A stretch of DNA of 64,000 bases. Origin: Datisca glomerata (Eukaryota; Streptophyta; Magnoliopsida; Cucurbitales; Datiscaceae). The stretch covers positions 358,437 through 422,436 of the forward strand of contig QANY01007297.1 in NCBI GenBank assembly GCA_003255025.1, written 5' to 3'. The notes below the pieces were generated by a model that saw nothing but the letters and a program-made list of their open reading frames with translations, did not search any database and was not told the DNA's origin. Numbering within the stretch: the first letter of the stretch is position 1; each line of letters starts with the position of its first letter. Both the position numbers and the translations under genes were made by a program. Positions 10,339-21,747 of this stretch are shown here, piece by piece.

Positions 10339-11135
10339 CTGCATGTTACAGGTGTGGATCTTGACTTTTGCATTTTGCTTAAGAAAATAAATTGGGACGT
10401 TGGTCATAAAACAAAATAGCCTCCATATTCTTTATGATTGTAATTGAAGAGGATATCTCATAATTGTGGATATTATTAATCTCAAGATAGACATAATAAG
10501 TTTTCACAATAATCAACCTATCCAGACGGAAGATCTACTTGCTAAGAATGATCTTAACTAACTCTTTTTCTTTTATCTTTTAGGAGAATCGACAACCTTC
10601 TATTGATGTAGATATTGTTTTTCTTACTATGTATAACCATCGGCTATATTGATGTGCCTAAATAAAGCTAACATAATACCTGATTTTATGGGCTTTATTA
10701 TGCTCATTGCTACTGAAAGCATCACATACTGCAATACTCTAGCATCCCATCCGAATTCTCATAACTTGCTGGATTTATGAGATTGTCTTCACAATCTAGT
10801 AAAAATAAAAGATCAAATTGTTGCAATTTGCAAAGGTAACTAACAATTGAAGAACATTCATTTGTTTTTGGGTTAAGGAAAGTATCCATCATGCCAGGCA
10901 TCGAGATCTAGAATTATAGAAGAGATATCAGTTTTCATGGAAAATTGTCTATCCTTCAAGAAGAATTACTGGTATCATGAAACAATTCTTTATTACAAGC
11001 TAGCATGGTATTTTCATTACAACCCTAGAAAAATGTTTCTTTAAAGTATTAACTTGGACCAAGCTACCAAAATCAAGTTGTCGAGTTTTTGTTAAAAACA
11101 TCTGAAGATACAAATAGGAAAAATGTACTTTTGGC
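10339..11135. other. Non-coding, intron-like stretch between gene fragments
   Basis: AT-rich sequence without a recognised protein. Some may be intron captured with the exon fragments on the minus strand. I cannot assign it. Confidence 0.35.
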
Positions 11136-11137
11136 AT

Positions 11138-11265
11138 GCTCTGTTTTTTCCCGGTTTGTTGGTACTCTTGGCATGCTTCAGTTGAGATAGTGAGTCCATG
11201 TGCCACTGATAACCCAATCCTTGCCATCTCTGCAAGGTTCGCTCCCTCCCCTCCTAATTGTAGCA
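11138..11265 (-). pseudogene. Pyruvate orthophosphate dikinase (PPDK) N-terminal fragment
   Basis: On the minus strand the frame reads [20 protein letters not shown] followed by [18 protein letters not shown]. This matches the start of the mature plant PPDK, in the nucleotide-binding domain that phosphorylates the enzyme from ATP for pyruvate-to-PEP conversion in the chloroplast. The conserved Lys of the GGKGANL motif is Glu, and the usual Pro-Pro of LSVPPGL is Ala-His, so the copy would be inactive even if expressed. Homology stops after GKK, probably at an exon end. All downstream PPDK exons are absent. Confidence 0.85.
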
Positions 11266-11377
11266 TTGTACAAATCATTGCATCAGCATGACCAATAACC
11301 ATATAAGCATTAAAATTGATCGCGTATGCTATCAACAAAACAATAGTAAAACTTGAGAACATTTGGGTAATTCAAAA

Positions 11378-11602
11378 TCACAATAAAAATATCGAATAAG
11401 AATTTCCCCAAGTACATATTAAAACCGATTGAATACCATCATCGTCAGTTAGGCCACAACAAATAATTTTTTGACCTTTACGGTTGGATTTTAGTTGAAC
11501 CCCAATATGCTCGGGTAAAACTATAGTTGTAAAAAATGCTAGGATGCTCATTATGTTCATGGTATGGCATCGGCCACTTTGCACATTAGATAAACATGAC
11601 AA
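11378..11602 (-). other. Unrecognised frame between PPDK pieces
   Basis: A 74-codon open frame on the minus strand lies between the two PPDK-like fragments. I recognise no family. It may be captured intron or a piece of another gene. An uninterrupted GA run at 11621-11637 lies next to it. Confidence 0.2.
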
Positions 11603-11748
11603 AAAATAGGAAACATTTTCTAGAGAGAGAGAGAGAGCATGGAAGTAGGAAACATAAACGTAACAAGGACTTCATGCCCTTGTTTCCCCCACTCCTTCCT
11701 TTATCGAAAGTGAAAACTCGTCGTGCATGTAAACAAACGAGAACCAAG

Positions 11749-12081
11749 TCAGCTCATCCCTGCATCACAAATAATAACCAGAGGTAGACTATGCAAATAT
11801 TCACTTTTAGGTACAAAAGTTTTTTCCCTGAGAATATCATTCTGATCCACATATTTCCCCTTCAACAGTCTTTGATTCCAAATTTGTTCTACTTTAGTCC
11901 TCACAAATGTTCCTTGCATTATTGAAGAAGCTGAGGGTTTTGAGAGAGTAACAAATGGTCTTAGGCTAGTCAATTTCTGAAACAAAGGGAATTCTAAAGT
12001 CAATGGACAACGAATGAAGCTTGGATGATCCTTATGTCTGGATGAAGACATTAAAACAAGCACTACCGAGAGGCAACCCAA
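11749..12081 (-). pseudogene. Probable PPDK transit-peptide exon fragment
   Basis: An open frame on the minus strand is Ser/Arg/Lys-rich at its start. It contains SASSIMQGTFVRT, then WNQRLLKGKYVDQ, a pattern I associate with the chloroplast transit region of dicot PPDK. It lies upstream of the mature PPDK fragment on the same strand, in gene order. The call rests mainly on that order and on weak similarity. A chance open frame remains possible. Confidence 0.45.
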
Positions 12082-12164
12082 TTATATGTATGTTCTTTCA
12101 TTTTTTTTAGTTTTTTTTTTATTTTATTTTGCTTATTTTATTATTGTTTTTCTTCAGGTTTAAA

Positions 12165-13736
12165 AAAAATTGTGGACGAACTTGGCTCATGCACCACTTT
12201 CTTTTCAGTTGGAGACAACAAGAACAATGCAAAGACTGATGATGATGATAGCTCATCATTATTCAGGGAAGTCCTCTCTACTTACTCTTTTTACATATTT
12301 TCTTTTCATTGAGAACAATGAAAATGTTAGCTTTGGGGGTGGTATTTTCTGTATTTAAGTGTTTCCTTTTGTTTCAGTTTTATTTTATTTTATTTGCTTC
12401 GTGGTCTTACTTTATGTTATTTGCTTCATTTTCTAAGTTTTTTTTTTATATTGGCGTTTTTGCTTTAGACAACACTAACACCTGTGATGAGGTCGGTTTT
12501 GATGAATTGATGATTTCTAGAAAAAAGATGAATTTGTGCTTCTGTGTGTTTGAACCAATTGATTTGCATTGCAGAGAATCTAGATTAGATGAGCACCTAA
12601 CCTTGAGAGTTTGATTTTCTTTATGCTTAGAGAAGGTTTATGTGACCTAAGTAATCAAAATGATCTTACTAGAACTCTAGAACTAGTTTGATTGTTACTT
12701 GAGGTGAAATTATAGGCTACACTTTACTTAGGACATGATTTAGGTCATCTTTGGACCATTTGAGCTTTTCAAGCCTATCTGTGCATAATTGTTTCTCTTG
12801 TCATCCCCGTTGAGCTTATATAGCCATTTTTTATCACCCATGACAACTTTCAAACCTCATAAAAATATCTCCTCTTTAATATTTTTTGCTCATAGTATTT
12901 GAATGTTCTAGGAATATGCTTGGAGCTATGACAATTTGAGTGAATGAGACAAGTTTTGATATATATATATATAAAAATGTGAATAGGTTTTAATTTCGTA
13001 GCCTCTTGAACTTGAGTGATTAAGCTTGAATGAGTATTTTAACACCTAATACCCTAAGACCAACTAGTTTGGGATCTATTAACTGAAAACTTGTTAAGGA
13101 AAAAAGAAGTTTAAGGAAATCAAATTCAAAAAAAAGAATGGTTGAGCATTGTTAAAAAATTTTAAGTGGTGGAATGATAAGTTTATGGGTGTTGCAAGAA
13201 GAGTTGAATTAAGCTTGTTGATTCCTAGAATGCATATTTGACTATGGGTAAAGATTGAGCAAAAATAATATCTTTTATACGTCCATAAACCCTAGATATA
13301 CATTACAAGCCTGTGAAAGTCCTAATGATCCTAAGTGATGTGGTTTGTCTACATCAGTGGAGAGTGACATGAAAAATTTGTTATGGAGTTCTAATCTATT
13401 TATAGAGTATTAGATCCGTTTTTACAAGACTTGATTGCATAAACTCATTTGGTTTAAGAGATTGGATGACTTAATATGACATACACACACGCTCGGGACT
13501 TTTCAAGTTGTAATGTAAGTTAGTAATTGTGTTAAAACTTTACATGATCATAATTCAGAAGTTTTTCTTGGGTTATTGCTATTTTGGAATCTCTAAGACA
13601 AGTTTAGTTAGTAAAAAACACTACGCCACTCTTTCTTTAGCTTTTTAGAATTAGTGTTTTTGTTTGTCTTGTTCGATTTTTTTTGTTTTGTTTTGTTTTA
13701 CTCGAGGACTAGCAAAAAATTAAGTTTGAGGGTATT
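12165..13736 (+). mobile_element. Ty3/gypsy (Athila/Tat-like) element, 3' internal region
   Basis: This region matches 28.37-29.9 kb almost throughout. It holds the end of a reading frame (SFGGG-like, near 12330) and a long AT-rich 3' untranslated region. A GAGGACTAGCAAAAA segment and a polypurine tract AAGTTTGAGGGTATT at 13722-13736 lead directly into the LTR. This 'axis' before the polypurine tract is characteristic of Athila/Tat-type elements. The 5' LTR, gag and pol are absent, so it is a truncated relic lying against the captured-exon region on its left. Confidence 0.7.
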
Positions 13737-14070
13737 TGATGAGAGTATTTTACACTCATATTTTAGATAAATTTAACTTTATTTTTGTTAATTCTTTTAG
13801 ATTTATTGATTGATTTATGTATATGTTTTTGTTTCTATCTTGTAGGTTTGATATTCAATTGCATTTAAATTGATTTGGAAGGATTTGGAATTAAAAAAAT
13901 TGGAAAAATCGCAAAAAGAACAGAACTGGGCAGGAGGGCCAGTTTCGCAATACTGGCAGTACAGAACGCCATCACCGCTATGGTGGCTTCCCAGCGTCGC
14001 GATGCTAGCACAGGGTTAATTTTTGTTTTTTTCCAATTTTTATTCTAAATGTACCCTTTTCGAACCCTGG

Positions 14071-14080
14071 TGTATAAATA
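14071..14080 (+). promoter_or_regulatory. LTR TATA box, copy 1
   Basis: TGTATAAATAG is the core promoter expected about 340 bases into the LTR U3. The same element recurs at 14525 through tandem duplication and, singly, at about 30247 in the related LTR. Confidence 0.5.
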
Positions 14081-14522
14081 GAATATCTTAGAGTTTTAGA
14101 AGGGTCTTGGAATGTTTTCTGAATGTGGGAGGTAAAAGAGAAGGCTTTTTTAGAGGAGAACAAGATGATCGAACTCGGAAACGATTCTCAACTTTAATTC
14201 CATCCTCAAAACTAGTTTTTCTTCTTTTTTCTCTATGTTTATGAATATTAGTAGAATGTTTTGTTATTTCACTATGTTCTAATTTTTTTATCTAAGGCTA
14301 CGACGTAGCCAAACCATGATTGTTCATAAATTTTGATTTTTAATTCAATCGATGTTTGTTCAGTATTATTGAGTATTATAATCTGTTCTTAACGCTTGTG
14401 ATTTTCTGACCAACTATTGCATGAGGGCTAGCGTCGCAATGTTGGCAGTATAGAACAGCGACGCTGGCCCGAGATTAATTTTTTTTCAAATTTTTTCCAA
14501 ATTTACCTTTTTTGAACCCTAG

Positions 14523-14533
14523 TATATAAATAG
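14523..14533 (+). promoter_or_regulatory. LTR TATA box, copy 2
   Basis: TATATAAATAG is the duplicate of the box at 14071. Both keep a good TATA consensus. Sequence alone cannot show which was used. Confidence 0.5.
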
Positions 14534-15385
14534 AATATCTTAGAGTTTTAGAAGGATCTTTGAAATGTTTTCTGAATGTGGGAGGTAAAGGAGAATACTT
14601 TTGGAGAGGAGAACAAGAGAATCGAACTCAGAAACGATTTCCAACTTCAATTTCATCATCAAAACTAGTTTTTCTTCTCTTTTCTCTATGTTTATGAATA
14701 TTAGTAGAATATTTTCTTATTTCATTATGTTGTAATTTTTTATCTAGGGTTACGACATAGTCAAACCATGATTGTTAATAAATTTTGATTTTTAATTCAA
14801 TCAATATTTATTCAGTATTATTGAGTGTTATAATCCGTTCTTAGCGCTTGTAATTGTCTGGCCAACTATTGCATGAATTTGAATTTAATTCTGAGACTGA
14901 GAAGTGATGATTGAATCTGGTCTTTGTTTATAACACCATTAGAATTTCATAAGTTAGAGAAAATTATGAATCTAGTGTAGCAACTATGATTTCTTATGCT
15001 TAATGTGTTTCATTTTATTAAATCTTGATAGAGATATATGATTCGCATTTTTTATTCATTATTATCGATACTTGAGAAAGATTGAATGTTATGAATAAAT
15101 GTTAATTGCTTGAGAATTGGAATTTAGAGCATCTTTATTTGGTGAAATCGAAAATCCTAGAACTTTTAACTATTCAAATTTAATCTTTGTCAAATCTTTA
15201 TCGTTTTAGTTTAATTAGAACTTCAGTTTAATTAAAAATCTCAACTTTTCATTATTCTCAAGTAGAATTAAGGTTTAGCTAATTTTAATTATTAATATCA
15301 ATTAATCTTGTAAATGATACATAGAAATTTATTACTTGACGACGATAATGTATACTTGCACTATAGAAAATTCGTAATAGATAGA

Positions 15386-16163
15386 TAGAAGTGTTGATCA
15401 AAAGGTTTAACATGACTTATTGCAAGACTGTTGCAACTTCACTGGACAACAATAAAGCTCTCAAGAAAGATGGCACCCCAAAGGGTAATTGCTGAAATTT
15501 CCAAGCCTTATCGGAATCTTTCTTTATTGGACAGCTACATGACCAAAGATGATGTATTTATAAGTCTGCTCTCATGATTCACGTAAAGTCCAAGCCAAGT
15601 GCACTGTAGAGCAGTCAAGTGGGCTCTTAGATACCTACAAGGAACCACGAGCTATGGCATATGGTATAAGTCTGCACCTAGTACAAGCTTACGCAACTAC
15701 ACTGACAGTGACTGGGCAGGTTCTGTAGGCGATATGAAGAGTGCTTCACTACTTCTGGTTAAGCATTCACACTTGGGATACTCTCATGGATATCCAAGAA
15801 ACAAACAACTATTGCTTAATCTTTAGTAGAAGCGGATTATATCGCAGCAACCAACACTACAAGCCAGGAAATATGGCTAAAGGGCATACTACAAGATATG
15901 GGAGAGCCACAAGACGAAGCTACCAAGGCCTATTGTGATACCAAGTCAGCAATAGCTATAGCAAAAATTTCAGTATTTCACAGCAGAACGAGTTACATAA
16001 GCATCAAGTATCATTTCAATCGAGACGCCGAGGTAAATAAGGAGATTGAACGTTGGAGGACTGAAGAATAATTTGCCAACATTTTCCCAAAAGCACTTCC
16101 GCAAGTGTTGTTCAAAATTTTATGAGACATGATTGATTTTTAGAAATTCGTATCGAGGAGGAG
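15386..16163 (+). pseudogene. Ty1/copia RNase H and polypurine tract fragment
   Basis: Across three frames the sequence reads copia RNase H: VKWALRYLQGTTSYGIWYKS, the catalytic-region motif YTDSDWAGSVGDMKSAS, an AEADYIAATNTTSQEIWLKG-like stretch, and a C-terminal DAEVNKEIE region. It ends before a TCGAGGAGGAG polypurine tract at about 16153-16163. Two frameshifts separate the parts. The upstream reverse transcriptase is missing, and the fragment begins directly after the gypsy LTR. Confidence 0.85.
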
Positions 16164-16250
16164 TGTTAAAATATGATGCCAATTTCTAAGCTTATATAGG
16201 AGGCTACTAAGGAGTCTTTTGGTTTTTCGGTAATTTGGGGCAGGAATGAA
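16164..16250 (+). repeat. Start of the copia 3' LTR
   Basis: TGTTAAAATATGATGCC follows the polypurine tract directly, which fixes the 5' end of the LTR. The 3' end cannot be placed because no second copy is in the window. The end given here is arbitrary. Confidence 0.5.
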
Positions 16251-17527
16251 AGATAAATGAGATTATTTATTATTCATGTGTTTGGTTGAAAGTATTTGAG
16301 AGGTTCTTTAATATCTGGAGGGATTAGATTCACCCTCTCAGAGACAATCTGATAGCTCCTCAAAAAAGAAGATATCAAGCATGAGCCCTCTTCATCCACC
16401 CTCTTTTTTTCCACTTGCCATCTCTCTCATCTCTCATTGTCTTTTTATGCTTCATTAAATAATCTCAACAAAATATATATTAGAAATTTCATGAAATTTT
16501 TTTCAATGCAGGAGCTATGCAAATCCCACTTTCTAGATAACTTTTTTTAACCCAATTTTGTTTGGGCATTGGGTCTTTTTTATCTACGAGGTAATGAGTT
16601 GTTTTAAATTAAATATAATTAGCTCTTGAGAATATTTGAAGAAAAAATATAAAATTTTAATTTCACACATATATATATATATATATATATATTATAATTT
16701 CACACATATATAAATACATCCTATCATAAAAAAGTTTTACAAACAAACCACAGTTTGCAGACAAACTACATATAAAAAAAAGTAACTGGGAAATTAACAA
16801 TTGTAAAGATAGTCGAGAAAATACCACAGGTATCGAATTAAAGTCGGTGGAAGCTATTTCTTGCTTCCACAACCGATTCCCTAATTCTATAAAATAAGCA
16901 ATGAATGATCTTTGTACGGTAGGTCAAAAACTAAGTCAATCCATCTACTTCATATTAACTGTTCTATAAAATATGAATATTGTTCCCCCACAAACAAACT
17001 TCCACCCAAAACTCTTCCTATTACCAACAAAAGGGAAAGGATGACGGTGAATTCTCAGGAGATTCTGCTACTGGGCCGACTCAGTGTCTTTTGAGGGATG
17101 GAAGTATGTTGAATATGGTATGGCAAAATCCTTTTTCATGAAACAACAAAAAAGTGAAAATCGGAATCCTGAACTTTTTTCTTAATGGAATGTGTTTTTT
17201 TTTCATTAGCGAAAAGCCTAAATTATCTATTCTTAGATTTTAGTCTAACAAAAATTTTCTGGTAGATCATAGTCTAACAATTTCTTGTTAGATTTATACT
17301 TACTTAACCAGCCTACCAAAATACTTTTATTAACTATCTAGCAAACATAAAGTTTAACAAAAAAATTACAAATTAAATAGACAGTTTATCTTTTTTCCAA
17401 TAAAAAGGCTGAATTTAGTTAAAAGAAATTCAAATGATTCAATGAGATGGATTTAAGTAATGTTTTTTGTTTTGGAAAAAGGACGAATAAAATTGGGAGA
17501 AAATATAGCATGTGAAAGGTACCATGT
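16251..17527. other. Non-coding with simple repeats
   Basis: No gene is visible. An (AT)n microsatellite lies at 16668-16693. At 17225-17300 there are two copies of a TAG(A/T)..TAGTCTAACA motif resembling the palindromic motif abundant at 51.4-52.6 kb, so a fragment of that element family may sit here. Confidence 0.5.
16668..16693. repeat. (AT)n microsatellite
   Basis: A pure AT run of about 26 bases. Confidence 0.95.
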
Positions 17528-17710
17528 CACTACAACAAAGTCCTTCAGTATAGCACTTTACTATTGTGTTTTATATTAACGTGCAATCAATTAACGAGTA
17601 AAAAAGTGCGGCCACTTAAAATTTTGACCAACGCCAAAATTAAAAATGTGTGCCTTCTAATTCTCATTTTCGTCTCTTCATCCAAAAAAACAGGCACAGT
17701 GAGAAAGGGC

Positions 17711-17985
17711 TAGCTTCTTCAGTTTCACCTAACAGAGGGCTTCTTCATTTTCGTCTGATAAAAGTAGAGATTCTTCATTTTCCTCTAATAGAGGTAAGGA
17801 GTCTTCATTCTCATCTAATAGATGTAGATTCCTCATTTTCTGCTAATAAAGGTACGGCTTCTTCATTTTCATCTAAGAGAGGCATGGATTCGTCATTTTC
17901 GTCCAATAGTGATAGGGATTCTTCATTTTTGTGTGATAAATGTTAGGCTTTTTTGTTTTCATCTAGTAGAGGTAGGGCTTCTCCG
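17711..17985. repeat. About 30-bp minisatellite (TTCTTCATTTTC.TCTAATAG)
   Basis: Nine to ten units of 28-33 bases have the core CTTCTTCATTTTC.TCTAATAGAGGTAG. They are open in one frame as a Ser-Ser-Phe-Ser-Ser-Asn-Arg-Gly-like repeat. The array lies just inside the CACTA left end. It may have been transcribed, but I see no evidence of a protein. Confidence 0.85.
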
Positions 17986-17999
17986 TTCATTGAGCTTTT

Positions 18000-20400
18000 C
18001 CCTTTCTCTCTTTCTTCACTTCGATATTTCTCTACTTAAATTCAATGAGCTTCTTTAGGAAGATTTCTTCGTTCGGCTTCATTTATCTCTTCTACTTCGA
18101 ATTGTTGACTAATTTGCATATGACTAATTTTTGACTAATTCGCTTCTTCAAATTTATGCTTAAATTCACTAAGCTTCTTCATTGACCTAATTTGTTTTGA
18201 ATTTCTGACTAATTTATTTAACTGTGATGATCTTCATGCTTGCTGGTGGTTTCTTTGTGAAGGTTAATATCCATGTTTTTGTTTCAAGTTACAATTCTCT
18301 TCAAGACTTAAATAGTACTTTTGTTTTGTCATTTGTTGATCTAATATCATTCCTAGCATTCTGTTTGATAGGAACAAGAAATTCGATTGAATATATTAAT
18401 CAAGAAGGGCTAATTACTTATAAGGTAAAATCTCAAAATTAAGGAAGAAAACTATTGAAGGTAGCAATTGGGTTATGTTGGTTGATCTGGTCATTTTCCA
18501 TAAGGCCCAATCGGGCTTCTTCATCGGTCTAATCTGATGATGTAGTGTCTGATGTCAATTGCAGAAATGAGGTTTGCCAGGCTTTAGGGAAATTGGTCTG
18601 AGATTGATGTGAAAGATGTGAATGAGGGTGGGATGCTATGTTGATATAAAAAACTCAAAGGTATGATTCTGCTCTCTTGTTGAGAGAGTAACAAAGGTAA
18701 GATTCTGCTCTCCTGTAAGCCCATGTAAGCCATCCTTTTTGAAGTCACTATATGTTGTTAATTCTCTAATTTCCTGACTAGTATTCTGAATTTCTTGTTA
18801 ACATATTCTGACTATTTGAATTATGCCTAGCCTAAGCCCCTTTAGTTATACAGGACTATTCTAGTTGAAATGGGGTTTGCATTATATTGTTCATGTTTGT
18901 ACTTATGAAATTCTTTTTTTGCCTAATGTGATAGATTTTTTGAGCTGTCAACTGACTTGATCTTGGTCATGACTAGTAAAATAATTCTGACTTTGTGATT
19001 TCTTGTTGGAGCTTTGGTTATTGAAAATGATTCCTTGTTGGAACTTGAAGATGGAGGTATCAATTTAAGCTTTATCTTGATTATTGAAGTGTTGAACATA
19101 TCAATGATTATTCACATTTTTTCCCACCATTTGGGAGTTTAAAGGTTGGAATTTAGCAATATCATATAGTACCTTACATATAAATTTAAGCTTTCTCTAG
19201 AGATCTTGACTTATATTCCAATATCACTAATAATTTTCAAGGAGGAAGAAAGTAGAGGGCTAATAGAATATTGTATCTAGAGGTTGAATAATGGGCGTGG
19301 AAAAGGTGAAATGTCAATTTCAATAGAACGAGTACTTCTTTAACCCGAGTAATAGTATTTTCTCAAACTTCTTGTGCATTGTTTTTATGTTGTTTGCATA
19401 AGTATCAAACTGTTATAATTATTAAGTTGATCTCCCCTATAGAAAACAAAGAAGAAATTTGTAGCTATTATGATAACTACCATTGTTTTCTTTGATTCTA
19501 TTTGTTGGGTTATAAAAATTGGTAATCATATATATGCTACTTTGACTGTCCGAAAAAAATGTTGCTCTGTTCGACAGATTCTATGGAGGCACGGTTAAAT
19601 CTTAAGGGCCCTATAATTTGAGTGAACTTTTTTTTGATAATGTGGGTATCGAATTTGAGTGAACTTTCTTTCAAAAAATTGAATGAAGTTCTCTTCTCAT
19701 AAATTTTGAGTAATAATCAAAGCATAGGTGGGGAGGTTTTTAATCCTTGCATCTGACTTTTTGTTTGTCTCTTAGTCTTAATGGTATTGAGAAATCATGA
19801 ATCAATAATTGGACTAAATATTGCTAATAAATCGAGTCACTCTTATGTAATGTAATTGTATGTCAAATTAATGGTTTGTTCTAAATTCAAAATCATCACA
19901 ATGCGTATATAATTAACAACTGCCAGAGAGTTTGCCAATAATATCTTGTGTTTTGTCCATCTCTTTTCTTTTAGCGGTAATGTTATGTCCATCTCTTTTA
20001 TATCCAAGTAATGTTTTGACAACTGTGAAAAACACTATGAGTGTTTGTTCTTATTTTATTCACCATGGGCTTCTCAAAAGTGGGACCAGAAACATACTAG
20101 TTGGTTCTTTTCTTTATTTTTGTTCTAATGATTTCATTTGAAAATAATAAAATTTATCAGTACTGAGACGATTGAATGTGTGAGAATTCCAGCATCATTT
20201 TGTAGTATACTCTGGTTCCGTCCATCTCATGGAGTTGTATCTGTGAATGGAGTTTTGCTAAATTCAGAGTTTAGATATTGTTGAAATGTTGGTTGGATAG
20301 CTTGCGCTTCATTCCCACCTTTGATTCTAGTTTTTCATTGTTCTGTTCTCTTAACTTTCATTTATTATCTCATTGCATGGTGGCATTACAGGATGGTTTG
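18000..20400. other. CACTA element interior, no recognised gene
   Basis: AT-rich sequence with short unconvincing frames (for example 18224-18442 and 19932-20141, hydrophobic). No transposase or host-gene motif was identified. If an element gene existed it is too decayed, or too intron-rich, for me to read. Confidence 0.4.
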
Positions 20401-20429
20401 CCCGTTATCCATCATCAAGGTAGTTACCT

Positions 20430-21240
20430 GCACCACCACCTCTTCACCAAGGAAAACTATCAAGTGGACCTCCTAGGATACCTCCACCTTCAGTACCTCA
20501 ATGATTGACAACTCCCCCCCTCTAATGGCCAATGACCCTAGATCCACAAAACTTAAACGGTGAGTTGTAGGATTTGTTTAGATGTGAACTTATATTAGAT
20601 TTTATTTTTTTGAACAAATTGCTTTTGCTTGCTCTACATAAAAATCAATATGTAATTATTATTTTGAGATGTGATTTCTAGTAGACAATTGGTATGTAAT
20701 AATTTTGACTAATTAAATAAAATGATATGTGATTTTGTTATTTCGTGGTATTTTTTGAAAAGTTAATTTTTTTTATATTTGTGCAATTGTAAGTATAAGT
20801 AATAAAAAAAGTTATAGAAATTATTTAATAACATTAACAAAATAATAAGTAATGAAAAATGTTATGAAAGACATACGATTGCATTTATAAATTGCTATGA
20901 AAGATCTAAGATAGCATTTAAAAATGGCAATGAAAGATCTATGACAGCATTTATAAAAGATTATGAAAAACCTACTACATCATTTATAAAACGCTATGAA
21001 AGACTTTTTATAGCGTTTTTTAAATGCTATGAAAGACTTTTTTATAGCGTCTTTTAAATGCTATAAAAATTTTTTATAGCATTTTTTAAACACTATCATA
21101 AAATTTTTTATAACGTTTTAAAAATGTTATCATAGGTATTAGACTTTTAATACGTCGGTATAAATCGTATTTTTGGAAACGCTACCGGAATCCTATGATA
21201 GCATTTTTTTTACGCTATTGTAGCCTTTTTTATTGTAGTG
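20430..21240 (-). repeat. CACTA right terminal region, inverted copy of 9.2-9.9 kb
   Basis: The reverse complement of this region aligns with 9204-9890 from the terminal repeat through the subterminal motifs to the GGAGGTCCAC segment. The two copies lie in opposite orientation about 10.5 kb apart. Confidence 0.8.
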
Positions 21241-21617
21241 TGAGCTACTTCTAAGAGTTTAGAATTCTTTTCGGGATCAATGTTTTGACTAACATCGAAA
21301 ATTTAGGGACTGGTTGAGAAGAAGTTGAGGGAATTCTTGTTTTTCTGGGTATTAAGATTTTAATACTATTATAAATAAAAGGGCTCAATTCTCTAGTACA
21401 AAATATCATTTTATTTCTAACAAAATGTACATGGGAACACAAATTAGTGCATTTTTGTTTTTTCTTTGGTAAAAAATTATTGCATTTGATTTCAACTCTA
21501 TATTGTTGCGTGACGTACAACATAAATTTCTTATATGACTACTCAAATGGGTATATGATAACACAAAACTGTATGCCGTTGTATAATTCCATTATCACGG
21601 ATACTGTAGTCAACCCA

Positions 21618-21619
21618 TA

Positions 21620-21670
<51 letters not shown>
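21618..21670. repeat. (AAT)n microsatellite
   Basis: About 17 uninterrupted AAT units. It sits at the point where the CNGC duplicate copies stop matching. Confidence 0.95.
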
Positions 21671-21671
<1 letters not shown>

Positions 21672-21747
21672 TGTGAGAAGAAGTGGAGAAATTAGCTTTA
21701 AAGTAGACGAAAGAAAAACAAAGCAATTTTTTATATTAGTTATTTAC

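Larger units (their letters stand above)
13955..14873. repeat. About 452-bp tandem duplication inside the LTR
   Basis: Matching landmarks repeat at an offset of about 450-452 bases. GTATAAATAGAATATCTTAGAG lies at about 14072 and 14524, the CCAACTATTGCATGA segment at about 14411 and 14861, and the CTACGAC/TTACGAC segment at about 14298 and 14750. The copies have diverged by many substitutions, so the duplication is old. Confidence 0.85.
13737..15379 (+). repeat. 3' LTR of the gypsy element, with internal tandem duplication
   Basis: The LTR begins TGATGAGAGTATTTTACACTC right after the polypurine tract and ends near AAAATTCGTAATA, the same end as the LTR at 31.17 kb. A unit of about 450 bases is present twice in tandem (about 13.96-14.42 and 14.43-14.87 kb), both with a TATAAATAGAATATCTTAGAG core-promoter-like segment (TATA at 14073 and 14525). 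The related LTR at 29.9-31.2 kb has one copy. The LTR is therefore longer than its relatives and carries two promoters. Confidence 0.75.
17528..21240 (+). mobile_element. CACTA (En/Spm) transposon, degenerate, about 3.7 kb
   Basis: The left end is CACTACAACAAAG at 17528-17540. The right end, read on the minus strand from 21240, is CACTACAATAAAAAAGG. The terminal repeats share their first eight bases. The right 800 bases contain many subterminal motifs (CTATGAAAGA..TTTATAAA). The bases just outside the ends (TGT and TGA) agree at only two of three positions, so the target duplication is unproven. No En/Spm transposase domain is recognisable inside. A proline-rich stretch near 20.43-20.51 kb is shared with the 9.2 kb copy and may be the end of an element gene. 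Confidence 0.7.

Noticed and set aside
16251..16560. Tourist-like MITE suggested by a GTTTGGTTGAAAG segment
   Set aside because: No opposite terminal repeat or target duplication could be found.
17711..17985. CRISPR-like regular repeats of about 30 bases
   Set aside because: Units are adjacent without unique spacers, vary in length, and the genome is plant nuclear.
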